A stretch of 64,000 bases of DNA from Parasponia andersonii (Eukaryota; Streptophyta; Magnoliopsida; Rosales; Cannabaceae), in NCBI GenBank assembly GCA_002914805.1, contig JXTB01000003.1, forward strand, positions 2,263,873-2,327,872. The letters run 5' to 3'. A program made the position numbers and the translations under genes. The notes under the pieces were generated by a model. That model was not told the origin of the DNA. It made no database searches and worked only from the letters and a program-made list of their open reading frames with translations. This document shows, one piece after another, positions 35,440-47,559 of the stretch (the stretch's first letter is position 1; every line of letters starts with the position of its first letter).

Positions 35440-35698
35440 CATAATATTTTTATGTCTTGCTGCTTAGTAAGTATATACCTAACCCATCACATATTATTCA
35501 ATATATGGAAGTGTCGATTCAAGAAGATATAATATATGATAAACAATCAGTTCAAATATTGGGAAGAGAGATCAAAGTACTATGGAACAAAGAGATACCT
35601 CTTATCAAAGTTCTTTAGCAATATCACAAGGAAGATGAAGCTATTTGGGAACTTGAAACAAAAATATATGAGAAATACTCTCATTTGTTTAATTTCTA
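35440..35698 (+). pseudogene. Chromodomain-like C-terminus of gypsy element 1
   Basis: The frame encodes IQEDIIYDKQSVQILGREIK, then EIPLIKVL, a TAG, and QYHKEDEAIWELETKIYEKY ending SHLFNF. The pattern KVLW...EATWE...M...YP.LF is the chromodomain of plant chromoviruses, thought to steer integration to heterochromatin. One Trp is replaced by a stop. Confidence 0.8.
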
Positions 35699-35769
35699 AC
35701 TAGAGGTTGTACTTTGATCTCTATCAAGTACATAAATTTTAGGACGAAATTTTTTTAAGGAGAGAATGA

Positions 35770-38058
35770 TGTAATTTCTTGTGTCAGCAAGGGATAATCT
35801 GGGTATTTTACCCATTTAAAAAAATTAAAAAAAATTGATGACTAGGTCTTTTAAAATACCATTCTCTTTTTCATCTCTTCTCTGTCATTAATGCATAGTC
35901 ACTATCCTCAACCAACAACTAGCAGCCACTACTATTTCCAACCAAAATAACTACCTAAAGGTTAGTTTCTCGCTGCATCACTACCACCTAGCTAGTCTCT
36001 GGCTTAAATGATGCCTGCCACCGGACGCTAGGCCCCAAACGACACCGCAAGAGACCCTGACAAGAGTAAGGTCTGACGACTAATTTTCGGCGAAGCTCCC
36101 AATCATTTCACGCTATTCAAACTTTATCACCAACAAATTGAAATGACTAGCATCCTAGCTCTAGTTTCTGACTGGTTGCCAACTTCGCTTAAGTTTCGAT
36201 GAGCTTTCAAAAACTTTTGGCCGTTTCTTAAATATTTTTGTGGCATTGGTGTAATTATTTTGGGAATGCTAATATTTTATTGTGATACCTTAAGTGGAGA
36301 TTGATATGAGAAAATGATGGGAATGAATATTTGGATTATGTGGAATTGAATTTTGGTTTATGAGATAATCATATTTTAAAAAATGGTATTTGTGAAATTA
36401 TTTTCAAAAAGTGTCATTTTTATAATATTTTTTGTAAAGAGATTATTTAGCTCAAAATAATTACACGAGGTGATAGACGAGTTAAAATCATGAATAATTA
36501 TAGTTGACAGGTGTTAAAATTATATCCAAAAGCATGTTAATTTTAAGATTGAAAAAGTGGACATTTTTCAAATATTTCGAAAAGGTGATATTTTTGTAAC
36601 TTTCGGATTTAAATCTGATTTAAGGGTCGAGACCTCGAAACTAAATTCTGACTTCAAATTTGGACTCAATGAGGTCGAGAGACGAACTTTGATACAAAAT
36701 ATTATTATGTTTCACTGTTGCACGAAAATCGAGGTATATGGCTTGTGAATAGTGCCATTTTGTGTGTTATGAGCCGGGTCCCACTCTGAGACACAAATTT
36801 GATAAATTATATACCTAATCTAGTACTTTTAGGTGCTAAGAATTCAGTGGTAGCATCTGTTTATCAATTTGAGGCTCTGTTAGAAAAATTATTTTTTAAA
36901 GTGAGCTTACCGAGATCCTGAAATGACCGTCCAAGTGCCCAAGTAACCAACGGGGGATTATTCGAGTGTCGTTAGCTTGGTATAGCTACGATCTCGAGGT
37001 AAGAGTTCAATTACCTAGTTTTTTTATATCTTTTTAAATTTATAATTGTATTAAAATTGATTTATAAAAAAATCATAATTTTACGATGGTTTAATAAATA
37101 GTAAAAATACATTGGATTATACTTGGATTAGACTATGTAAATTTTTATACATATTTTTAAATTGTGATTTTAGAGTAAAATAGCAGTGTGCTGCCCATGT
37201 TTCAGTAAATCCCAGAATAATTCCAGGTGGAATTTAAAAGCATGATTTGATTGATTCTTGGATGCGTGGTTATTGTGAACTATTATATGTTGTACATACC
37301 ATAAGATCACACACTTGAGTTCTATTATTACATCACAGTAGTTTAGATTGCAGGCGAGTTGCTGCAGTACTAAGTGAGAGACCTAGCCCCCTATGTACGT
37401 TTTATTGACATGCCTTCGGGTAGTATCAAGATACTGGATACCTTTGCTACATAGATTTTATAGGGTTGTGATGGGCGGATGAGAGCTCACTTTTATAGCT
37501 AGTTGATTCATGATATATACAATGATGTAGTTTTGATTTTAGTTTTAAATATATGATTATTCTGGATTTCAACTATTTTATAAACTTGGTTTATAAATAG
37601 ATTTGGAAGGTACTAACCATACCGGTATGAGAAATTACGTCCACTCAAAAAGGTAATTGAATTCCTACTGAATATGTGAATACTTACCTTTTATTTTTCC
37701 CCTCTTAGGTAGTACTCAGTGTGACTTTGGGAATTCATGAGCAGAATAAAAATGAGCTTGTTACTGTTTTAAATAATTAGTAACTATGTAAAATACTCTG
37801 TTTATTTACTTTGACTTGTATTGATATTTAAGGGTTCATTCAACAGTCTGAGTCCGTAAAACTATCGTGCCTGATTTGTGAGAATATTGATGATTATGCT
37901 TAGTATTATTTTACGAATTATTTTTGATCTATGTTTAACGATGATCACGAAATTATGGAAATTTTATTTTTAAAATTATAAATTTTTCAAAAAATATTAT
38001 TTAATTTCTATTTGTGAAATTTTTTTTCTGTCATTAACCTAGAGTTTAGGTCGTGACA
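35770..38058 (+). repeat. 3' LTR of gypsy element 1
   Basis: Preceded by a purine tract (AAGGAGAGAATGA), it starts TGTAATTTCTTG and ends CGTGACA. Length is about 2.29 kb. It aligns with the 5' LTR throughout except for the insert there. Confidence 0.9.
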
Positions 38059-40088
38059 TCGCCCCTCGTATCCGTCAGGAAAAAAACATACCCATATTTG
38101 CTTCTTTTCCTCGTTTTAAGGAGGCAGGACAGATTTGATTTTCCCCACACAAGTAGATGAGTACTCATGCCCAGTAACAAGTTCAATTTTTTTAAAAAAT
38201 ATTCTAGTTTCAAGAATTTAAAAAAAAAAATGGAAAGAAAGAAAACTTTAAATGAAAAAAAATCTAATGACAATATTATATAATAAAATTAGTAATACTT
38301 CAATAATACAATCTAATTATTGTGTATATATACTTATTTGTGTGTATTTTATATAAACTATACTTGTATTTAATATATATGTTTTTTACTTTTTTTAGTA
38401 TATATATTAATAACCAGTGTGGGTACCTATACTTGTAGCTAAATCAGATTTTTTAAGTTTTACCCACCTCTCCCTTTTTACCCGAATAATTACAGGCAAA
38501 TGCCCATGGAAAAATGAGTTGGCAGTTTAAAATTGTCATTCTCAGTCACCTTTAGCTCTCTGATTGGACTAAGGGCCACTTTTTGTAAAATTTTTAGTTC
38601 GTATATAAGTTTCTGGCGGTATTTATATCTAAGTTTCCGAAGGTTTCATATTTGCCTAGAGCATTAATTGGAGGTTTTTTCTTTTTGAGTAGTATTAAAA
38701 TGGCATGATGATACATTGCAATCAAGTATAATAGCAATTAAACCCATGATTTTAAGAGATATTAAAATCATTTTACATGTGTAGTACGTTTTAAGGAGAC
38801 AAACACGTCAATCCACATTTCAAACAGTGGTTGCATTTTTAATCCACAACAATTTCAATGGCAAATATGTTAACAACTTGTAATATAAATTTAACGGCCA
38901 TTAATAGCTCGGGATAATTGCCTCTCTAGTTTGTGAATTCAAGAATGTAATCGCAAACAAACTAAAAAAGAAAAAAGAAAAGAAAAGAAAAAAAAAAACA
39001 CATTATCAATGCATAACAAATTTATAATTGTGGATTTTCAATTTTTTTTGAAAAAAAAAATTTATTGTGACGAGAGATGTTAACTTAACTTTTCTTAATT
39101 CAGAGCTCATCCACATAAATAATTTCCGGTCCTAGAAATTAGAAAATACCATTACTAGTCTACTATTTGTTTTCCCCTCAACGCTCCATAAGTGATGATC
39201 ATGCTATAATTTTTGGTTAAGACGAGTACGAGTACAACTTGAAAGTTGATGCATGTCTTAATTAGTATTTTGTTTCCTACTGTTAGTATTTATATTATTA
39301 GTGAAGTAATACTGCTAAGCCCTTGTCAAGAACCTTTCTCCCATAGTAGCTACTCATATCCATAACCCAAAGCGCACTCATTTTTTGACAATCAATTTAA
39401 AAGACGCATAATCTTCTAAAAACCAGTGGTGATTTATCAAATTGGACCTTAATATTCTGCCATTTAAGGGGGGGAAATAGACGCAGTAGCAGCTTGGACG
39501 CTTCTACTTTTAGTTTTTAGCTTCATGGCGGTTTTTATTAATTAATTAATTACATACTCGATTCCTATAGCTGGAAGGCATTTTAGTTGCCAGGAAAAAA
39601 GTTCCCTCTAACATTTGTTTATATTCATCGTTATGTGATTAATTAAGACTTCAAGATAAGGGATTTGATATAAATTTAACTACTTCGAAAAGATAAAAAC
39701 AGCGACTACACGTCAAGGCAACACATAATTGGATGCAGAATAGTATTTGGAGAATTTTTTTCTAACATTTGAACAAAAGGGAGCATCCCTTATATATTAC
39801 TGCATCTTAGTCATAATCCACCACATATATTCCCATACTAGCAAGTCAAGAGACTGACTTGCTGCAAATGTTTTAATCATCAGAATGGAGAGTGAAACAT
39901 CAGACAATGTAGCCAAGAATATTAAAACAAAGAACTTCTCAAAAAAAGCTGTTATAACAATATTGAAAATCTCCATTCCATTTACCAGGAAAAACTTAAT
40001 CCTACAAATCTTCTGTTACTTCTCATAAAAAAGTAAAATATTTAAAACAAAACGATTACAAGGTTTTCAGCTTGCCTGTAGTATTGTA
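38059..40088. other. Intergenic AT-rich sequence
   Basis: No convincing gene. The A-rich stretch at 38955-38998 and short inverted TTAATTAA words are the only visible structure. A 56-codon minus-strand frame starts near 39973 but has no supporting context. Confidence 0.4.
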
Positions 40089-41335
40089 TGTTAGGGTTTA
40101 TATCCTAAAATCATATATATTTTAGATATTTGCTAAATTAATGAAATACCATTTTTTTATTTGAATTTGTGCATAATTGGTATGTCTTTAAATATTAGAA
40201 AATTCCTATTTTATTCATGTGACCACAAATTTAGTATATAAGTGTTATACATATGAGGATTAAATTTATGGATAATAAACTAAATATCGTCCGTAATAAT
40301 TAATTAAAGTTTGGAATTTTTAATTAAATATTATTAGTGCAGTCCATTAACATGGAGAATATAATAGTTTTATCCGGACTATTGATGCGTTGATATCACA
40401 ATAGAGGTACTTTATATAATTCGATTATGTAGGATTGAGACAGACATGATTTGAATCTCATATAAATTCTGTTAATTGTTAAGAGTTCAAATAATGTCAC
40501 TAGATGATCATATATAGATTAATCTTAATCCTGAGTAGTTATAGACTCCTATTTATAATATTATGTTCTTTGACATACTTGTTAAAGATTTGTTTTTTAA
40601 ACAGATCGAAGTACTTGTATCTTGGGAGCATAATAAGATGAGTAGCTGAGAATGTAGCTTACAGATATAGAATCTATTCCTTCCATTAGGAAACTTGAAA
40701 GATGATTTCCTTATGTATTGATTCAGGACTTGAACAATTTGAGTACTCAATTTATAATAGATTTATAAATTAATTATTTATTAGAGAATCAATGGTACAC
40801 ATAGGATAAAGATGTAATTGGAAAGGTAAACAGAACATGACCTTGATCCAATTATGAATTATTTATGGAGGATTAAACTATATGTAATGATTAAATTGAT
40901 GGGCTGTTCGTTGTTTTCTGAGTAAACTAATTCTGTAATTTCAAGAGTGCAATTCCAGATTTTTAGTGGAATAATACTGGAATTAATAAATTAGACAAAT
41001 TAATTAAAAAATTTAATTAATTGTCATAATTTATTAGAGCTTGAATTACATGTCCATAAGTCCCCAATTCCACCTCTTACAAATACTGTACTAGATATTA
41101 CATTATTTCTGTTACTGCACATTTTGTTTAGATAAATAGTTTATCTATATGTAATTAATAATTATTATTAATTAATTAATTTTGAATTAATTAATTTAAA
41201 TTTATGGAGAGATAAGTTTCTTAATTTGTTTAAATTTTGAATTTAAAATATCTAATTATCAGATAATTAGATAAATAGAAATTGAGAAACTGACTAAAAG
41301 CGAAATACTCTTTTTTGAAAGAGTGAATTATCTGC

Positions 41336-41366
<31 letters not shown>

Positions 41367-41895
41367 AATTAGTTAGATTAGATTAGATATATATATTAAT
41401 TAATTAGACTAGATTAGATATATATATATAATTATGTTATCTTTTTTTTTAAAAAAAAAAACCTAAGTTAACATTTTTTTAAGGTTATATATATATATAT
41501 ATTGATTTGAATAACATATTAATATATTTATTAAATAGTTTAATATATATATATATATAAAGAAAATCCTAGCAGAAAAAGAGAGATACATACCACGTAT
41601 TATGTTCTACAAAGCCTCCATAAACTAGAGAGAAAGAGAAGAGTGTCTTCCTATTCTCTGTAGAATAAATTCTTGTAATCTCATATGTAGAGAAAATTGT
41701 AAGGGCCTAAAGTGTGAGTTTAAGAAATTGTACGCTACGCCCATACATTCATCCAATTGTGCTTGAAGCTTGGATTGGAAGATCGTGGTTTAGAAGACAA
41801 AAAAGCTAGGATCCGCTGATAAGCTACAAGAGGTATTAGATCTATTCTCTTTATTTATTCCTATTTACTATGAATTAATACTATGCACTCATATA
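40089..41895 (+). mobile_element. Probable solo Ty1/copia LTR
   Basis: It starts TGTTAGGGTTTATATCCTAAA, a typical opening of plant copia LTRs. The middle is AT-rich with TA microsatellites (41339-41366 and others), then comes TATATATAAAG (about 41552) and a leader-like stretch of AGAGAGAAAGAG, polyadenylation-like AATAAA (41666), and TAAGCTACAAGAGG. No internal region or second LTR adjoins it. The right end and target duplication are not defined. Confidence 0.5.
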
Positions 41896-42004
41896 GCCAA
41901 TTATTTTGAGAAGCCTGGGAGAAGGCGAATGAGGAGCCTGACGAATGAGGGTTGTGCATTCAACCATAGGAATCTCGTTAACTTGGCAGAGCTCAATGCG
42001 CTAG

Positions 42005-42259
42005 TCATGCACGCTTATCGCAAATGAAAGGCAAATCTTTCATCGTCATCGCCCACTCTCTCAAAATTGCGTTCATAGTCTGTTGAACGAACACCTCCTG
42101 AACTGAAGTGCTACGACCTTGAAAGAAGCCAGAATTAGATTCGTCCCCACCATTCTCGCGGTCGTCCCATCTGTATTCATCACTGTCGCCGCTTCCTCCT
42201 TCTCTTTCTCTAGTAGAGCCACTGTCGCCGCCAACAATATCTCCTCCTCCTCCATCCAT
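42005..42259 (-). pseudogene. 5' exon of an unknown host gene, cut by retroelements
   Basis: From an ATG at 42259 the minus strand encodes 84 residues: MDGGGGDIVGG, a Ser/Asp/Glu/Arg-rich acidic stretch, then SVQEVFVQQTMNAILREW and a stop. GC content is much higher than in the surroundings. No domain is recognised. The start lies 44 bp from the left end of gypsy element 2, and the downstream side runs within 110 bp into a probable copia LTR. It could be the first exon of a gene whose promoter now lies beyond 50990. A splice donor is not obvious. Confidence 0.4.
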
Positions 42260-42302
42260 GCTTGAGAGACGAGACCGGGATATTAATCTTGGGAAGGCTT
42301 TA

Positions 42303-44416
42303 TGTAAAATCTGAAACTTTTAAGGGTCAAAATAGACTTTTTGCACCCACTAACAAACTTGTGAATAAGTAATTTGTGGAATAAATTATTGAAAATATCT
42401 GAATATTTTATTAATTTGCTACAATGCCTAATTTTTGCTTATAAACTCCCTAAAAACTCTCAAATTCTCTAAGAGATGGGCTTGGAAGGGAGAAAACGAG
42501 AGAAATGAGTAGTTTCTATCTGAGCTCTGCTGCATAGCTACTGTCACTTACCCAGGCTTACACGCTGGCTTGCATCGAAGAGCTTTCGAAAACGAAGCCA
42601 ACACCACCGGTCTCACCTCATTTCGACGTCAGACGAAACTGCAGCGACCCTGCAAAGATTCTGCCTCCGGTGAGCTTTTCTAACCACCGGAGTGTTGTCT
42701 GACCTCTAGCAAGTGGAGTCTAATCTCATCGTCGCCAACCAGTCCAAGTGGATGCTTGTCAAAATTCATCTCTGATAAATTTTTACAATTTTTACCGTTT
42801 TTACCAACTATGTAAAAAGTGATATTTACGTAATTAATTTGGTTACATGATTTATTTACCCGAGGTAAATATATGAGGTAAAAGAGGATTAAAAATCATG
42901 AATAATTATAATTGGTGAAAGTAAAAGGGTAATAGTTAGTGCAGTAAATAGTAATTAGAAAAAATGAGATTTTTCAAATTATTTTCAAAGGGTGGTATTT
43001 ATGTAATTCTCGGAGTTTTGAGCTTAATTAGTGCTAGGGGTCTCGAAACTGAGTTTTGACTTCGAATTTGAACTTCTTGAGATCGAGACTTGAATTTTGA
43101 TATAAAATACCACTATGTTTCAGTGAGAAACAAAAATTGGAATTTCGTGGCACAAAATTGCACCGTTTTGCGTGCTACAATAGTACCAAGACTTGTTTTT
43201 AACAAAGTATATGTCTAACTTAGCATTTTTGGGTGCTCTGAATTTAATGGTGACATCCGTTCTATGTTTGAAGCTTCGGTTGAAAAGTCACTTTTTCAAG
43301 TGAACTTATTGGAGAGCTGGAAATTGCGGTTTAGGCACATGAGTGACCAAGGGGGGATTATTCGAGTTTCATTGGCCTGGTATTACTATCATATTAAAGT
43401 AGGGATTCGATTACCAAGTTTTTTTTATACATATTTTGGATTTTAATTGCATTAAAATTTATTTATGAAAAATCGTGATTTTACGATGGTTAAACAAATT
43501 GCTGTTAATTGTTGGGTTATACTAGGATTGGACTGTGTGGATTATTATATACATTTTTACATATTTATTTTTAGGGTAAAACAACGGTATGCTACCTATG
43601 TTACAATAAATCCTAGAATAATGCAAAGTTGGATTTTAAAGCATGATTTGATTATTGGATACATGGTTGTTGTATACTATTACATGTTGTATATGCTATA
43701 GGATCACACACTTGAATTCTATTATAGCATCGCGGTATTTTTAGATCACTGGCGAGCTACTGCAGTGCTAGGTGAGAGACCTAGGCCTCTGCGTAGGTTT
43801 TTGCTGATACGCCTACGGGCAGTGTCAGGATGCTGGGTACCTCTGCTATAGAGGTATTACAGGGCCATAATGGGAGGATGAGAGCTCATTTATATTCTTG
43901 TTGATATATGATATGTACAATGATATGGTTTTGATTTTGGTTTTGAATATGTGATTATTCTTGATACCATGAATTTATAAACTTGATTTATAAATAGATT
44001 TAAAGGAACTAACTATGTAGGTTTGAGAAATTGCATCCATCCAAAGGGTAACTGAATTCCTATTGAGCATATGAATACTTTCTCTTTTAGGTAGTACTCA
44101 GTGTGATTTTAGAGATTCAGGAGTAGTTTAGGGAGGAGATAGTTACTAAGTTAGAAATTGGTAACTTTGTAAGATATTTCTATTTATTTATCTTGGCTTG
44201 TAATAAAATTCTTAAGGGCTCATTTCACAGATTCGGTCTATACAATTAGTGTGCTAGATTGAGAGACTGTTGATGATGATTATTGGTTTGTTAAAACAAA
44301 TTTCATTAACAATCTATGTCTATTGGTGATCACAAAATTGTGGAAATTTTATTATTAAAATTATTTATAATTTTTTTAAAAAAAAAACCTTTGAATTTCT
44401 ACTTGTGAAATTCCCA
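42303..44416 (+). repeat. 5' LTR of gypsy element 2, 3'-truncated
   Basis: It aligns with 48927-50989 from start to about GTGAAATTCC and then stops, missing the last roughly 45 bp. It retains a tract at 43800-43820 shared with the 3' LTR (GTTTTTGCTGATACGCCTA). Confidence 0.85.
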
Positions 44417-44424
44417 ACCCTCTT

Positions 44425-45168
44425 GCTGATATTTATGAGGCTTTGCATAAAATACCAGGATTAAGAACTCAACGAGATCCTGATGCTCGTCAGGCTAGCT
44501 TTTTCAAGAATTTCATAAAGTTGAGTCCGCCAACTTTTGATGGTAAACCGGACCCCACTGTAGCTGAGGAGTGGCTCAGAGATGTTAAATAGATCTTCAC
44601 AATTATCGGGATGCCTACTGAGTTCCAAGTGGTTTTTGCCATTTATAAGTTGTCTGATGGAGCTGCCAACTGGTGGGAAACTATTATGCTATCACAACTG
44701 GAGACTGGGATGACCTGGGAGATCTTTGAAGGATTTTTTAGAGATCAGTATGATAACGCTAGTCATATTAGAGAGTACGAGCAACTCAAGCAAGGTGATG
44801 TGACTGTGAGTAAGTACTATTTTCAGTTCACGGAATTGGCGCAATATGCCTTTGCACTAAGAACTGACCCTACCCTTCAGATAGTCAAGTTTATGGAAGC
44901 TTTGAAGCCAGCTATCTTGGAAAAGATCGTGACTCAACACTTTGACAATTTGGTTGATCTGGTAGCCATAGCACAAAAAGCTAAAGCCTTTCTAGATGAT
45001 AAGTTAACTACGAGTCTCAAAGTTCTTAGAGTAGCGGTTTTTCTGGAAGAGGATGGTTTGGACTGTATGGATGCTTTCACTGGGGCCAGCAGGCCATCAG
45101 AAGAAGTTTTTTTCATTCCTCCAGCGGAAGCTAGCCCTATCTCAAGGTGGGCCACAGGGAAGCCATAG
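44425..45168 (+). pseudogene. gag of gypsy element 2
   Basis: The frame from 44611 gives 185 residues: LSDGAANWWETIMLSQLETG, EIFEGFFRDQYDNASHIREY, YYFQFTELAQYAF, VKFMEALKPAILEKI and AQKAKAFLDDK. This is a clear retrotransposon gag (PF03732-type) domain. The homologous frame also runs upstream to about 44425 but is interrupted by a TAG at 44590. After about residue 135 the sequence leaves the family pattern, and no intact CCHC zinc knuckle is visible, consistent with a frameshift. The 5' end of gag is deleted. Confidence 0.85.
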
Positions 45169-45509
45169 TGCATCCGTACCATTCCAAGGTAATCAGATGA
45201 GACTAACCCAGAACAAGTCTCAGGTGTTCAACTCTTCTCCTTTCTAGTAGTCTTTTAGTTCCTAGTACCAGTGCTAATACTGGCCATAAGGTTCGGGCTT
45301 TACCCAGAATTTCCAAACTCTGTAAGCTTCTAGTAATCAAGGGGGATGCGGATACACTAATATCGGTCTAAGAGCTATTAGTAGTCGACCTGGCGAAGGA
45401 AGAGAGAATAAAGGGAAAGAAAAATAAACTGGTCAAGTCTTCACTATCATCGAAGTTAAGGATGCTCGTGAACCAACCAACAAAGGTGTTATTGATGGTA
45501 TGATTCTTG

Positions 45510-45870
45510 TCTCACACTCTTAGGCATATATTTTATTTGATAATAGTGCTACGCATTCTTTTATATCCTTGTTGTTTGCTCAATTGTTAGGATTAGAATG
45601 TTCTATATTGGATCTTGTTTTAACTTTAAGAACACCAATATATGGAATAGCTGATGTTTCCACTATATGTTGAGATTGTCTGATTATGATTAATGGTAAA
45701 GAATTATTGGCTGATTTGATTGTATTGCCTATGCAACAATTTGATGTGATTCTCAGTATGGATTGGTTATTCAAATATTGAGCAAATGTTGATTATTTCA
45801 AAAAGAGAGTTTCTCTTTTGCTTGAGGATGGATGCCTTATTGTTTATCAAGTTTGATTAAATCCTTTAAG
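45510..45870 (+). pseudogene. Aspartic protease remnant of gypsy element 2
   Basis: LFDNSATHSFISLLFAQLLG aligns with the family active site FDSGATHSFIS, but Ser-Gly has become Asn-Ser, so the flap of the catalytic triad is lost. PMQQFDVILSMDWL follows as expected. Stops flank both ends. Confidence 0.75.
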
Positions 45871-45959
45871 ACCAAGTCCTATTTTGATAGCATGGATGGA
45901 TGGAAGGGAGTTTGTTTGCCATTAATGGTGATGTAGGGACTGACGATTAACACCCTTAG

Positions 45960-46735
45960 GTATCAGTAGTTGGTGAGTTTCCAGATATTTTTCCGGAGGA
46001 TTTACCGGGGCTACCACCTGACAAGGAGGTTGAGTTTTGTATTGATTTCATTCTCGGAGCCCAGACAGTTTCTATTCTTGCCTACCACATGGCTTCTGTA
46101 GAAATGACTGGGTTGAGAAGTCAGTTGGATGATCTTTTGTCAAAGGGATTCGTCAGGAACAATACTTCTCCATGGGATGCACCTATGTTGTTTGCCAAGA
46201 AAGCTGATGGTATGCTTAGATTCCGTGTTGACTATAAACGACTAGATCAGCTTATTGTAAAAAATAAGTATCCTCTGCCAAGGATTGATGAGTTGTATGA
46301 TCAACTAAGTAGATCAAAATTCTTTTTCAAAATTGATATTAGATCGGGTTATCATCAGTTGAAAATTCGAGAACAAGATATACTGAAAACCACGTTAGGA
46401 TTCGTTATGGTCACTTTGAGTTCTTAGTTATGCCGTTTGGTCTGACTAATACTCCTGCAGTTTTCATAGATCTTGTGAATAGAATTTTCAGACTTTATCT
46501 GGATCGGTTTGTGGTTGTCTTCATTGACAATATCTTGATATAATCAAAGACTCGAGAGGAGCATGCTGAACATTTGAGGATTGTACTTCAAATTTTGAGA
46601 GATCATTAATTGTATGCCAAGAGATCTAAATGTGACTTCTAGATGATAGAAGTGAAATTCTTGGGGCATGTGATTTCTCAAGAGGGTATTTCAGTCAATC
46701 TTGCTAAGATTGAATCTGTTCTAAAGTGAGAAAAT
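45960..46735 (+). pseudogene. Reverse transcriptase of gypsy element 2
   Basis: The frame 46089-46427 reads [20 protein letters not shown], then [20 protein letters not shown] and [17 protein letters not shown], all standard Ty3/gypsy RT blocks. A frameshift near 46390 leads to [20 protein letters not shown] in another frame and then FIDNILI, where the second catalytic Asp of the YxDD-type motif is Asn. Stops follow at about 46540, 46610 and 46640. It would be inactive. Confidence 0.9.
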
Positions 46736-47290
46736 TTGAAGAATGTAACTGATATTAGAAGTTTCCTTAGTTTAGTAGGCTACTATCATTGTTTTGTGGA
46801 GAATTTCTCGAGAATCATCTTACCTTTAACCAAATTAATAAGGAAATATATCAAGTTCACTTGGGATAATGATTGTGAAGAAGTCTTTATGGAACTAAAG
46901 AAGAGATTAACATCAGCACTTATTCTTATTGTTCCTAACAGTAATGAACTTTCTATTGTGTACACTGATGCTTCAAGTTTTAGTTTGGGATATGTCTTAA
47001 TGCAAAATGGCAAAGTAGTGACTTATGCTTCTCGTCAGTTGAAGCCACACGAGAAGAATTACCTTACTCATGACCTGGAACTTGCAGCGATGATTTTTGC
47101 TCTCAAGATTTGGAGATATTATCTGTATGGTGTGAAGTTTAATGTGTTCTTCAATCATAAGAGTTTGAAGTATCTTTTCACTCAACATAATTTGAACTTG
47201 AGGCAACGTAGATGGGTTAAATATATGGAAGATTATGACTTCGAACTGCAATACCATCCTGGCAAAGCTAATGTTGTAGCTGATGCCTAG
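46736..47290 (+). pseudogene. RNase H of gypsy element 2
   Basis: A 184-residue frame contains [18 protein letters not shown] (RT connection), then [15 protein letters not shown] with the DAS Asp, the block [21 protein letters not shown] with the Glu, [14 protein letters not shown] where the catalytic Asp of the usual FSDHKSL has become Asn, and KANVVADA. It ends at a TAG in place of the next residue. Confidence 0.85.
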
Positions 47291-47559
47291 TGTTGAAAAC
47301 CTTATAGTATCTTAGCTGCACTTATTTTTCAGGAATGGAAGAACTTAGTGGAAATTGGTGAGTATGATTTACAGTACTTCAAGTCTGGCAATGCTACGTA
47401 TCTCAATAATATTATAGCTATACCAGTACTTCTCCAGATTGTACAACAAAGTCAATGACAAGATCAAGTGTTGAGAATAATCTAGAATCAACTCCAAAAT
47501 GGTAAACAATTGGAAGGTTGGAGTACAAATAGAGAAGGATTTGTACTTTTAAGAGGAAA

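Larger units (their letters stand above)
27548..38058 (+). mobile_element. Ty3/gypsy element 1, chromovirus-like, degenerate
   Basis: Two long direct repeats (27548-31735 and 35770-38058) bound the element. Both start TGTAAT and end ATGATA/GTGACA. Flanking pentamers TTGCC (27543-27547) and TCGCC (38059-38063) agree at four of five bases, supporting a single insertion. A TGGTATCAGAGC primer site follows the 5' LTR and a purine tract precedes the 3' LTR. The interior has gag, protease, RT, RNase H, an integrase stump and a chromodomain-like tail in that order. LTRs over 2 kb plus a C-terminal chromodomain point to the Tekay/Del branch. All frames are broken. Confidence 0.9.

Noticed and set aside
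27510..38530. Possible non-autonomous hAT element around gypsy element 1 (GGGGATGGCAACAGGGC at left, GCAAATGCCCATGG at right)
   Set aside because: The words resemble ends of known plant repeats, but I could not find inverted termini or an 8-bp duplication.
39800..39973. 56-codon minus-strand frame rich in hydrophobic residues
   Set aside because: It has no recognised family, no promoter and no homologue visible in the window. Its length is expected by chance.
44934..45182. Minus-strand open frame across gypsy gag
   Set aside because: It is a shadow of the better supported plus-strand gag frame.
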